DNA from: Comamonadaceae bacterium
GTDB lineage: Bacteria; Pseudomonadota; Gammaproteobacteria; Burkholderiales; Burkholderiaceae_C
Length of the DNA stretch: 64,000 bases
Direction: 5' to 3'
Assembly: GCA_027488215.1 (NCBI GenBank)
Contig: JAIYCB010000015.1
Coordinates: 1-64,000 of the forward strand
This document shows positions 26,175 to 34,304 of the stretch, piece after piece. A program made the position numbers and the translations under genes. The notes under the pieces were generated by a model that was given only the letters and a program-made list of their open reading frames with translations, was not told the DNA's origin and ran no database searches. The first letter of the stretch is position 1. Each line of letters begins with the position of its first letter.

Positions 26175-27107
26175 TCAAGCGAACTCGACCAGCGCCTTTT
26201 TCATTTTCTTCATGGCCGCCACTTCGATCTGGCGAATGCGCTCAGCGCTGACGCCGTACTCGTCGGCCAGGTCGTGCAGTGTCATGCCGCCTGAGCCGTT
26301 GTCGTTGACCTTGAGCCAGCGCTCTTCCACGATGCGACGGCTGCGCGCATCCAGCACGTTCAGGGCTGTGGCCAGGCCATCGCTGGCCATCACGTCCCGC
26401 TGGTGCGCTTCGATCATGGCGGTGGGCTCGTGGTTCACATCGGCCAGGTAGGCGATGGGGCCAAAGGCCTGATCGCCATCGTCCGACGGGGCCGGGTCCA
26501 GCAAGACATCGCCACCGGACATGCGCATCTCCATCTCCCGCACTTCTTCGCGCTTGACGTTCAGGCTGTGCGCCATCGAGTCCACCTGGTCCGGGGTCAA
26601 GGTGTCTCGGTGGGTACCTTCGTCGGCATCCGACTTGTAGCCCTGCTTCATCGAGCGCAGGTTGAAGAACAACTTGCGCTGAGCCTTGGTGGTGGCCACC
26701 TTGACCATGCGCCAGTTTTTGAGGATGTATTCGTGGATTTCGGCCTTGATCCAGTGCAGCGCGTAGCTGACCAGACGCACGCCTTGTTCGGGGTCAAAAC
26801 GCTTGACCGCCTTCATCAGGCCCACGTTGCCCTCCTGGATCAGGTCGCCGTGGGGCAGGCCGTAACCCAGGTATTGGCGTGACACCGACACCACCAAACG
26901 CAGGTGCGAGAGCACCAGCTTGCGGGCGGCTTCCAGGTCGTCGTTGGCTTTGAGTTGACGAGCGGCCTCTTGCTCCTCTTCGAGGGTGAGCAGGGGCATG
27001 CGGTTGACCGCGGAAATGTAAGCGTCCAGGTGACCGAGCGAGGGCACGACCGCCCAAGGGTTGCTCAGCGCGATGGCTGTGGCGGGCGAACCAGTTTGAA
27101 TGTTCAT
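26175..27107 (-). CDS. rpoH: RNA polymerase heat-shock sigma factor sigma-32
   Basis: A 310-residue sigma-70-family factor. Region 2 has LVVSVSRQYLGYGLPHGDLIQEGNVGLMKAVKRFDPEQGVRLVSYALHWIKAEIHEYILKNWR wording, and the RpoH box follows it (KAQRKLFFNLRSMKQ, with the Q-R-K-L-F-F-N-L core). Region 4 is DLADEYGVSAERIRQIEVAAMKKMKKAL at the C-terminus. ATG 27107 is preceded by AAAGGAG. Its promoter region contains a perfect CIRCE operator, so it is likely repressed by HrcA. ftsY lies upstream on the same strand; ftsE and ftsX are absent. Confidence 0.96.
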   Translation of the reverse strand: MNIQTGSPATAIALSNPWAVVPSLGHLDAYISAVNRMPLLTLEEEQEAARQLKANDDLEAARKLVLSHLRLVVSVSRQYLGYGLPHGDLIQEGNVGLMKAVKRFDPEQGVRLVSYALHWIKAEIHEYILKNWRMVKVATTKAQRKLFFNLRSMKQGYKSDADEGTHRDTLTPDQVDSMAHSLNVKREEVREMEMRMSGGDVLLDPAPSDDGDQAFGPIAYLADVNHEPTAMIEAHQRDVMASDGLATALNVLDARSRRIVEERWLKVNDNGSGGMTLHDLADEYGVSAERIRQIEVAAMKKMKKALVEFA

Positions 27108-27133
27108 ACCAGAACTCCTTTCAGAATATCCTG

Positions 27134-27163
27134 ATATTAGCACTCTCACGGGGTGAGTGCTAA
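27134..27163 (-). promoter_or_regulatory. CIRCE operator overlapping the rpoH promoter
   Basis: At 27137-27163 the inverted repeat TTAGCACTC-N9-GAGTGCTAA is a perfect match to the CIRCE consensus bound by the heat-shock repressor HrcA. It ends 30 bases upstream of the rpoH start. On the minus strand a plausible promoter overlaps it: TTAGCA (27158-27163) and TAATAT (27134-27139), spaced 18 bases. HrcA binding here would block transcription of rpoH. The operator match is seen; the promoter hexamers are weaker and inferred. Confidence 0.9.
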
Positions 27164-27302
27164 ATCCGGCCTGATGGCGTACGGCGATCAGGGTTATCCC
27201 TGATTCTGATGGTTTGGGTGGTACTGTCAGTGAGCGAGTGCACACCGAGGCCTGGAACCAACCCGTGTCAACGCCGCTACCGAGGCCATGACCAGCCGGC
27301 TG

Positions 27303-28337
27303 TCAGCTCAGCAAGGCCTGCGCAAACTCGCGCGCATTGAAGGTTTCCAGGTCTTCCAGCTTCTCGCCTACCCCAATGAAATACACAGGGATCGGCTTTT
27401 CGCGGGCAATGGCGCAGAGCACCCCGCCCTTGGCGGTGCCGTCGAGTTTGGTCACGATCAGGCCCGTCAGTCCCAGCGTCTCGTCAAAGGCGCGCACCTG
27501 GGCCAGGGCGTTTTGCCCGGTGTTGCCATCGATCACCAGCAACACCTCGTGGGGGGCGGTGGCTTCGGCCTTTTGCACCACGCGCTTGATCTTTTTCAAT
27601 TCTTCCATCAGGTGCGTCTGAGTGGGCAGGCGGCCTGCCGTGTCCACCAGTACCACGTCGCGGCCTCGGGCCCTGCCAGCACTCACCGCGTCAAAGCTCA
27701 CGGCAGCCGGGTCGCCGCCTTGTTGACTCACGATTTCCACCGTGTTGCGGGTGGCCCAAACAGCCAGTTGTTCCTTGGCCGCGGCTCGGAAGGTGTCGGC
27801 GGCGGCCAGCAGCACACTCAAGCCCTCGTCGGCCAAGTGCTTGGTCAGTTTGCCGATCGAAGTGGTTTTGCCCGCGCCGTTCACCCCCGCCACCATGATC
27901 ACCGTGGGCTGGTGGTCGCCAATGCTCAGGGGTTTTTGCAAGGGCAGCAGCAGGTCGGTGATGGCGTCGGCCAGCAAGGTTTTGACCTGCGAGGGGTCGG
28001 TGGCTTTGGTCTCTTTCACACGGCGCTTGAGATCTTGCAGCAAATGCTCGGTGGCTTTGACACCGGTATCGGCCACCAACAAAGCCGTTTCGAGTTCTTC
28101 GTAGAGTTCGTCGTCGATCCGGGTGCCCGTGAAGACGGAGGTGATATTGGCGCCGGTTTTGCGCAAACCAGCTTTGAGGCGGTCCAGCCAGCCCTGGCGG
28201 GCGACGGGGGCTACAGCGGCATCGGATTCAGCGGCTGAAATGACCGAAGGATTGGGCGTAGTCGGTGCCGCAGCAGCAGGTGCGGGGGACGATGGGACCT
28301 CGGAAAGAGGGGATTTTTTTTTGAAGAAACTGAACAT
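27303..28337 (-). CDS. ftsY: Signal recognition particle receptor FtsY
   Basis: A 344-residue SRP GTPase that docks ribosome-SRP complexes at the membrane. An N-terminal Ala/Pro-rich, weakly acidic linker (about 10-45) is much shorter than in E. coli. The N domain follows, then the G domain with VAGVNGAGKTTSIGKL (P-loop), AADTFRAAAKEQL, LVDTAGRLPT, and VTKLDGTAKGG. MFSFFKKK at ATG 28337 is the usual FtsY start. It is divergent from the M16 peptidase gene, with 28 bases between starts. Confidence 0.96.
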   Translation of the reverse strand: MFSFFKKKSPLSEVPSSPAPAAAAPTTPNPSVISAAESDAAVAPVARQGWLDRLKAGLRKTGANITSVFTGTRIDDELYEELETALLVADTGVKATEHLLQDLKRRVKETKATDPSQVKTLLADAITDLLLPLQKPLSIGDHQPTVIMVAGVNGAGKTTSIGKLTKHLADEGLSVLLAAADTFRAAAKEQLAVWATRNTVEIVSQQGGDPAAVSFDAVSAGRARGRDVVLVDTAGRLPTQTHLMEELKKIKRVVQKAEATAPHEVLLVIDGNTGQNALAQVRAFDETLGLTGLIVTKLDGTAKGGVLCAIAREKPIPVYFIGVGEKLEDLETFNAREFAQALLS

Positions 28338-28365
28338 GGTGTGGTTTTCAAGGATCATGCATTCT

Positions 28366-29808
28366 ATGAAACCGAACTTTCTCTTGGGACTTTCCTTGGC
28401 GACCGCTGTGCTGGCCAGCAGCTTGAGCGTCAATGCGCAGGCCCCGTCAAGCCTGACCAACACCACCGCACCGTCTGGGCCAACTGCGCAGGCTCAGGTC
28501 CACACCTTCACCTTGGCCAATGGCATGACCTTGTGGGTCAAGCCCGACCGCCGCGCCCCCACGGCTGTGCACATGGTGTGGCTGCGCGTGGGCTCGATGG
28601 ACGAGGTGGACGGCACCAGCGGCGTTGCGCATGTGCTGGAACACATGCTGTTCAAGGGCACGCCCACACTGGCACCGGGCGAGTTCTCGCGCCGCGTGGC
28701 GGCCTTGGGGGGACGTGAAAACGCCTTCACCGCCAAGGATTACACCGGTTATTTCCAACAAATCCCTTCGTCTCAACTCGAAGCTGTGATGCGCCTGGAG
28801 TCTGACCGCTTTGCCAACAACCAGTGGCCCGATGCGGAATTTGCGAAAGAGCTGGAGGTCGTGAAGGAAGAGCGCCGCCTGCGCACCGAGGACAACCCCC
28901 GCGCCCAGTTGCACGAAATGCTTTCGGCCACCGCACTGACTGCCTCGCCTTACCGCCGCCCCATTGTGGGCTGGATGAGCGACTTGGAGGCCATGACGGC
29001 GCAAGACGCCCGAGACTTTTACCGACAGTGGTACAGCCCGACCAACGCGGTCGTCGTGGTGGCGGGTGATGTGGACCCGATGCAAGTCAAGGCACTGGCC
29101 GAGAAATACTATGGCGTGATTCCTGCCCGCGCAGTGCCAGCGCGCAAACCCCGCGAAGAGCCCGCGCAGCAAGGCCTGCGCCGTATAGAGTTCAAAGCCC
29201 CAGCCGAGCAATCCTATGTCGCGCTGGCCTTCAAGGTGCCGCGACTGGCCAGCCTGGCGGTCACGCCTGAGCACGAAGACGCGTTGGCCTTGACCGTGTT
29301 GGCCGCCGTGCTCGATGGTTACAGCGGTGCTCGACTGGATCGCGCCCTGACGCAGGGTGAAAACCGCCTGGCCGACAGCGTGGGGGCCTACAACGGCCTC
29401 ATGGGCCGCGGACCGCAATTCTTCTACCTTGAAGGCGTGCCTGCCAAAGGCCAAACGCCGCAGGCGCTGGAAGCGGCCTTGCGAGCCCAGATCCAGCGTG
29501 TAGCGACTGAAGGCGTGAACGAGGCCGAATTGCAGCGCGTCAAAACTCAATGGGTGGCCAGTGAAATCTACAAACTCGACTCGGTCTTCAACCAGGCCCG
29601 AGAACTGGGCGTGGCCTGGACACTGGGTTTGCCACCGGACTATGGGGCGCAGTTGATCGCCCGGCTGCGGCAAGTCACAGCGGCACAGGTGCAGGCTGTG
29701 GCGCAAAAGTACTTTGGTGATGACAGCCTCACCGTGGCCACCTTGAGGCCCCAGCCTTTGTCGGGCCAGCCCCGGGCGCGTCGCGCCCTTCCCGGTGCCC
29801 GCCACTGA
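28366..29808 (+). CDS. M16 family zinc metallopeptidase (catalytic partner)
   Basis: A 480-residue pitrilysin/mitochondrial-processing-peptidase-type protein with a Sec signal peptide (LLGLSLATAVLASSLSVNAQA), so it is exported. The inverted zinc motif is complete: His89-Val-Leu-Glu92-His93, with the third ligand Glu in VVKEER near 168-169. It is followed 14 bases later by a second M16 protein lacking the zinc motif, the usual arrangement for two-subunit M16B peptidases. ATG 28366 is 11 bases from AAGGA; ATG 28357 is only 2 bases from it and less likely. Confidence 0.92.
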   Translation: MKPNFLLGLSLATAVLASSLSVNAQAPSSLTNTTAPSGPTAQAQVHTFTLANGMTLWVKPDRRAPTAVHMVWLRVGSMDEVDGTSGVAHVLEHMLFKGTPTLAPGEFSRRVAALGGRENAFTAKDYTGYFQQIPSSQLEAVMRLESDRFANNQWPDAEFAKELEVVKEERRLRTEDNPRAQLHEMLSATALTASPYRRPIVGWMSDLEAMTAQDARDFYRQWYSPTNAVVVVAGDVDPMQVKALAEKYYGVIPARAVPARKPREEPAQQGLRRIEFKAPAEQSYVALAFKVPRLASLAVTPEHEDALALTVLAAVLDGYSGARLDRALTQGENRLADSVGAYNGLMGRGPQFFYLEGVPAKGQTPQALEAALRAQIQRVATEGVNEAELQRVKTQWVASEIYKLDSVFNQARELGVAWTLGLPPDYGAQLIARLRQVTAAQVQAVAQKYFGDDSLTVATLRPQPLSGQPRARRALPGARH

Positions 29809-29822
29809 AGCGCGTTCATCTC

Positions 29823-31217
29823 ATGAAAGTCCCTTACCCCATGTCCTTGATTCCTTTCTTGACCATGACCGCCCAGCTTGGGCGGCGTGGCGCCCTGACG
29901 GTGGCCTTTTGGGCAGCAACCGGCTTGGCGCATGCCTCTTTGCCCATTCAGCACTGGACCCAGCCCAGCGGCGCACGTGTTTATCTGGTGGAGAGCCACG
30001 TGATCCCCATGGTCGATGTACAGATCGACATCGACGCGGGCAGCCGCCGTGACCCGGCGGCGCTGGCGGGCCTGGCCTCCATCATGGCAGGGCAAATGGC
30101 CAATGGCACCCGCGCCGAGCCTCAAGCCCAAGGCCCCTACCCCCATGCGATGGACGAAAACCAGATCGGTGAAGCCTGGGCCGACCTGGGTGCCAGCTTG
30201 GGGATCAGCGCAGGCGGTGACCGCATGAGCTTTGGTCTGCGCAGCCTGACTTACTCCGACTTGCTGGACAAAGCCGTGGCCCTGGCCGCTCGGCAAATGG
30301 CGCACCCTGCTTTTCCTGAGGCCATGTGGCTGCGTGACCGTGAACGGATCAGCGCCTCCATCCGCGAATCCTTGACCAAGCCCGGCACGGTGGTACAGCA
30401 GCGTTTTGCCCAGGCCGTTTACGGCACGCACCCCTATGGCCAACGCGCCACGCCCGAGAGTTTGTCGCGCATCGGTGTGCAAGACCTGAAAAACCTGCAT
30501 GCCCAGTCTCTGCGGGCTTGCCGCGCCACGGTGAGTGTGGTGGGGGCTTTGACCCGGGCGCAGGCCGATGCCTTGGTGCAGCGCCTGCTGGCGCAGTGGC
30601 CCCGCGAATCAGGCTGCCCTAGCCTGCCGCCCGTGCCCGAAGTGGCCCCTTTGACGGCGGCCCAAAGTCTGAACCTGCCTTTTGACTCGGCCCAGGCCCA
30701 TGTGCTGATTGGCCAACCCGGCTACAAGCGCAATGACCCGGACTTCTTTGCCCTGCTGGTGGGCAACCATATTTTGGGTGGAGGCGGTTTTGTCTCGCGC
30801 CTGACCGAGCAAGTGCGCGAAAAACGGGGCCTGAGCTACAGCGTTTACAGCGGCTTTTCTCCGGGCTTGCATGCCGGGGCCTTTGTGGTGGGCCTGCAAA
30901 CGCGCCCTGACCAGGCGGCACAAGCCGTGAGCGTGGCCCGCCAAGTGGTGCAGGACTTTGTGCAACAAGGCCCGACCGAGGCTGAGCTGAATGCGGCCAA
31001 ATCCAACCTGGTGGGCGGCTTTGCGCTGCGCATCGACAGCAACCGCAAGCTGCTCGATAACGTGGCCAACATCGCCTGGAACCGTTTGCCGCTGGACTAC
31101 CTGAACACCTGGACCGCACAGATTGAGCGCGTGAGCGTCTCTGATGTTCGCCGCGCCATGGCGCGCGTGCTAAAGCCCGAGCGCATGGTCACGGTGGTGG
31201 TGGGCGCACAGCCCTGA
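29823..31217 (+). CDS. M16 family protein without zinc motif (non-catalytic partner)
   Basis: A 464-residue protein of the same fold as its upstream neighbour. Where the partner has HxxEH, this one reads AGLASIMAGQMANGT, so it cannot bind zinc. The C-terminal substrate-binding Arg/Tyr pair segment is kept: GGGGFVSRLTEQVREKRGLSYSVYSGF (about 318-345). In two-subunit M16B enzymes one chain holds the zinc and the other the R/Y pair, and that split is seen here. An N-terminal signal-like helix ends near AHA (about residue 38). Confidence 0.9.
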   Translation: MKVPYPMSLIPFLTMTAQLGRRGALTVAFWAATGLAHASLPIQHWTQPSGARVYLVESHVIPMVDVQIDIDAGSRRDPAALAGLASIMAGQMANGTRAEPQAQGPYPHAMDENQIGEAWADLGASLGISAGGDRMSFGLRSLTYSDLLDKAVALAARQMAHPAFPEAMWLRDRERISASIRESLTKPGTVVQQRFAQAVYGTHPYGQRATPESLSRIGVQDLKNLHAQSLRACRATVSVVGALTRAQADALVQRLLAQWPRESGCPSLPPVPEVAPLTAAQSLNLPFDSAQAHVLIGQPGYKRNDPDFFALLVGNHILGGGGFVSRLTEQVREKRGLSYSVYSGFSPGLHAGAFVVGLQTRPDQAAQAVSVARQVVQDFVQQGPTEAELNAAKSNLVGGFALRIDSNRKLLDNVANIAWNRLPLDYLNTWTAQIERVSVSDVRRAMARVLKPERMVTVVVGAQP

Positions 31218-31295
31218 GCGGGCCCTGACCCGACGCGTTGAGTCCTCTCACTGACGAAGTGCCATCTTGACCGCAGCCCTTTACACTTGCGGCTT

Positions 31296-31943
31296 ATGCC
31301 TTCATCTCTTTCCAGTCGTGCATCCAGTGGCAGCGCTCAGCGCCACGCCGCCGCCAACAAGACCCATCACACGGCACCCAAAGGTCAGCCGTCGCATGAG
31401 ATCCGCATCATTGGCGGTCAGTGGCGGCGCACCCGCTTGAAGGTGCTGGACAAGACGGGCTTGCGGCCCACGCCCGATCGGGTGCGCGAAACCCTGTTCA
31501 ACTGGCTGGGCCAGGACCTCACGGGTTGGTGCTGCGTGGACGCGTTTGCGGGCACGGGCGTGCTGGGGCTGGAGGCCGCTTCGCGCGGCGCGGCCCATGT
31601 GCTGGTGGTCGAGCAAGACGCCGTGTTGGTGCGTGATTTGCAAGACAACGTCACGCGCTTGAAAGCGGACATGGTGAGCGTGCAGCGTGGTGATGCTGTC
31701 ACCAGTTTGGCCCGTTTGCCTGCGGGCAGCGTGGATCTGGTGTTCATTGACCCGCCATTTGACGGTCCTTGGTTTGAGCCTGCGCTCAAAGCGGCGGTCC
31801 GTGCCGTGCCCGTGGGCGGCTGGATTTATCTGGAAGCCCCTGTGGCCTGGACCGCTGAAGCATTGGGGGCCTTGGGGCTGCAGTGCGAACGCCACCTCAA
31901 AGCGGGCGCGGTGCATGCCCATTTGTTGCAACGGACCGCATAA
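31296..31943 (+). CDS. rsmD: 16S rRNA (guanine(966)-N(2))-methyltransferase
   Basis: A 215-residue SAM-dependent N2-guanine methyltransferase. Motifs: IRIIGGQWRRTRL at about 35-47, LRPTPDRVRETLFNWL, the SAM loop VDAFAGTGVLGLEAASRG, and the catalytic FIDPPF near 150. It has an extra Ser/Ala/His-rich N-terminus of about 30 residues, so a later start cannot be excluded. It precedes coaD, a common pairing in proteobacteria. Confidence 0.93.
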   Translation: MPSSLSSRASSGSAQRHAAANKTHHTAPKGQPSHEIRIIGGQWRRTRLKVLDKTGLRPTPDRVRETLFNWLGQDLTGWCCVDAFAGTGVLGLEAASRGAAHVLVVEQDAVLVRDLQDNVTRLKADMVSVQRGDAVTSLARLPAGSVDLVFIDPPFDGPWFEPALKAAVRAVPVGGWIYLEAPVAWTAEALGALGLQCERHLKAGAVHAHLLQRTA

Positions 31944-31993
31944 TTTGCAGGCCAAGCCCCATCAGGCCCGCCCCATTTTTCGAGAACCACGCC

Positions 31994-32500
31994 ATGAGCA
32001 AATCTGCCAACGCCGCTGTGACCGCTGTTTATTCGGGCACCTTTGATCCCCTGACCCTGGGTCATGAAGACGCGATCCGCCGCGCCTCGAAGATGTTTGA
32101 CCAGGTCATCATCGCCGTGGCCTTGGCGCACCACAAAAAAACATTGTTCAGTCTGGATGAGCGCGTGGCTCTGGCACAAGCAGCATTGGCCGATTGCCCG
32201 AACGTGAAGGCCCTGCCTTTTGATGGCTTGATCGTGGAGTTTGTTCGTTCGCAAAACGCCCAAGTCATCGTGCGAGGCCTGCGCTCGCTGACCGACTATG
32301 ACTACGAAACTCAAATGTCGGGCATGAACCGCCACCTGGCGCCTGAAATCGACACGGTTTTTCTGCACACCAGCGCCCACGTGCAGCACATCAGCAGCAC
32401 CTTGGTGCGCGAAATCGCCAAGCTCGGCGGTGATGTGTCGGGCCTGGTGTCTGCTCCCGTGCTCAACGCCTTGCAGGGCAAAGTGGCGACCAAGCACTGA
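31994..32500 (+). CDS. coaD: Phosphopantetheine adenylyltransferase
   Basis: A 168-residue nucleotidyltransferase that makes dephospho-CoA from 4'-phosphopantetheine and ATP. Motifs: AVYSGTFDPLTLGHEDAI with the (T/H)xGH signature near the start, VRGLRSLTDYDYETQMSGMNR in the middle, and HISSTLVREIAKLGGDVSGLV near the end. ATG 31994 gives the family N-terminus. It lies 50 bases after rsmD and converges on recJ with a 3-base gap. Confidence 0.96.
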   Translation: MSKSANAAVTAVYSGTFDPLTLGHEDAIRRASKMFDQVIIAVALAHHKKTLFSLDERVALAQAALADCPNVKALPFDGLIVEFVRSQNAQVIVRGLRSLTDYDYETQMSGMNRHLAPEIDTVFLHTSAHVQHISSTLVREIAKLGGDVSGLVSAPVLNALQGKVATKH

Positions 32501-32503
32501 GGC

Positions 32504-34297
32504 TCAAACCTCTGCGCCTTCCACCAAAAAGCGCACCCGCTTTTGCCCCTGCCACTCGTCGGCGTCCAGCCTGTAAGCAAGTTTCACCTTGGAGGGCAGC
32601 GGCTCGGTGCGGCCGAACCAGATGCCGTCCACCGGCTGGCCTTGGTGCTTCATCTTGAGTGACAGGTGTTTCTCGCCCACCAGGCGTTGCGACACGATCT
32701 CGATCTCCTCGCAAAATACCGGCGGCGCAAAGCCCTGACCCCAGACCTCGTGGTGCAGCATGTCCACCAAATCGACCCGGCGGTATTCGGCGGGCAGCGG
32801 CCCATCGGTTTCCAGGCGGCGTTGCAGCGTGGCGGCGTCCAGCCATTCCATGGCCACCTGGTTCAGGGTTTCTTCAAACACATCGAGGTGCTCTTCGGCA
32901 ATGGTGCAGCCCGCCGCCATGGCGTGACCGCCAAAGCGCAGCAACACGCCCGGGGCGCGTTTGGCCACCAGGTCGAGCGCGTCGCGCAAATGAAAACCTG
33001 CAATTGAGCGGCCTGAGCCCTTGAGTTCGTGTTCTTTGCCCGGCGCACTGCTGGCCGCGAACACAAAGGTGGGGCGGTGCAGTTTGTCCTTGATGCGCGA
33101 GGCCACGATGCCCACCACGCCCTCGTGAAAGTCGGGGTCGAACACGCAAATGGCAGGCGGCGGCTCATCGCCTTCGTCAAACAGAGATTCGGCCATCTCC
33201 ATGGCCATCTCGCGCATATCGCCCTCGATCACGCGGCGTTCGCGGTTGATCGTGTCCAGCTGCTTGGCCAACTCGTCGGCGCGACCCGCGTCATCGGTCA
33301 GCAAGCACTCGATGCCCAATGTCATGTCGGCTAGGCGGCCTGCGGCGTTGATGCGTGGCCCCAAGGCAAAACCAAAGTCAAAGGTGGTGGCCTTGGCGGT
33401 CTCGCGGCTGGCGGCCCGCATGAGCGCGGACATGCCGGGGGGCAATGCGCCCGCCCGCACCCGGCGCAGGCCTTGCGCCACCAAGCGGCGGTTGTTGGGG
33501 TCGAGCTTGACCACGTCAGCCACAGTGCCCAAAGCCACCAGGGGCAGCAGGGCGTCCAGGCGCGGTTGTGGACGTGCCCCCACGCTCCCCACTTCGTGTG
33601 GTTCGCTGCCCCCCGAGGGGGTGCTCGCCAGCTTGGGGCGGCCCGGCGCTGGCTCGGCGGCGTCAAACACGCCGCGCTGGCGCAGTTCGGCGCGCAGGGC
33701 CAGCAGCACGTAAAACATCACGCCTACACCGGCGATGGACTTGCTGGTGAAGCTGCAGCCAGGCTGGTTGGGGTTGACGATGACTTCAGCCGTGGGCAGT
33801 TCGCTGCCCGGCAAATGGTGGTCGGTGACCAGCACTTGAAGGCCCAAGGCTTGCGCCGCTTGCACGCCGGCAACGCTGGCGATGCCGTTGTCCACAGTGA
33901 TCAAGACATCCGCGCCTTGTTGGTGCACCCGCTCGGCAATCGGGGGTGTCAGGCCATAGCCGTCGACCACCCGGTCGGGCACCAGGTAGCTCACATTGCG
34001 AGCGCCCAGCATGCGCAGGCCGCGCACGCCCACGGCGCAGGCGGTCGCACCGTCGCAGTCGTAATCGGCCACGATGCACAAGCGCTTGTTTTGCGCCATG
34101 GCGTCGGCCAGCAACTTGGCGGCCTCCTGGGTGCCCAGCATGCTGGCCGGTGGCAGCAGCAGGTTCAGCGCGTCGTCGAGTTCGTCTTTGGACAGCACGC
34201 CGCGCGCCGCATACAGGCGGGCCAGCAGGGGGTGTATGCCCGCTTGTTCCAGCGCCCAGGCGCTTCGGGGAGGCACATCTCGGGTGAGCAAATTCAT
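32504..34297 (-). CDS. recJ: Single-stranded-DNA-specific exonuclease RecJ
   Basis: A 597-residue 5'-3' single-strand exonuclease of the DHH family used in recombination and mismatch repair. Motifs: CIVADYDCDGATACA, LITVDNGIAS, VLVTDHHLPG, LVALGTVADVV, and the DHHA1-type GPRINAAGRLADM and FGGHAMAAGCTI. Residues of about 217-242 form an in-frame low-complexity insertion (KLASTPSGGSEPHEVGS) encoded by a palindromic repeat. ATG 34297 fits the family start. The upstream gene ends 7 bases before it, so the two are probably co-transcribed. Confidence 0.95.
   Translation of the reverse strand: MNLLTRDVPPRSAWALEQAGIHPLLARLYAARGVLSKDELDDALNLLLPPASMLGTQEAAKLLADAMAQNKRLCIVADYDCDGATACAVGVRGLRMLGARNVSYLVPDRVVDGYGLTPPIAERVHQQGADVLITVDNGIASVAGVQAAQALGLQVLVTDHHLPGSELPTAEVIVNPNQPGCSFTSKSIAGVGVMFYVLLALRAELRQRGVFDAAEPAPGRPKLASTPSGGSEPHEVGSVGARPQPRLDALLPLVALGTVADVVKLDPNNRRLVAQGLRRVRAGALPPGMSALMRAASRETAKATTFDFGFALGPRINAAGRLADMTLGIECLLTDDAGRADELAKQLDTINRERRVIEGDMREMAMEMAESLFDEGDEPPPAICVFDPDFHEGVVGIVASRIKDKLHRPTFVFAASSAPGKEHELKGSGRSIAGFHLRDALDLVAKRAPGVLLRFGGHAMAAGCTIAEEHLDVFEETLNQVAMEWLDAATLQRRLETDGPLPAEYRRVDLVDMLHHEVWGQGFAPPVFCEEIEIVSQRLVGEKHLSLKMKHQGQPVDGIWFGRTEPLPSKVKLAYRLDADEWQGQKRVRFLVEGAEV
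33573..33648. repeat. Palindromic GC-rich repeat inside recJ
   Basis: The segment contains stretches of the form CCCCCACGCTCCCC, GTGTGGTTCGCTGCCCCCC, GAGGGGG and CAGCTTGGGGCGGCCC. I recognise this wording from an interspersed repeat common between genes in Comamonadaceae. Here it sits within the recJ reading frame without breaking it and adds about 25 residues between two conserved blocks. Identity as that repeat is from memory, not from a search. Confidence 0.65.
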
Positions 34298-34304
34298 GGC
34301 GCGA

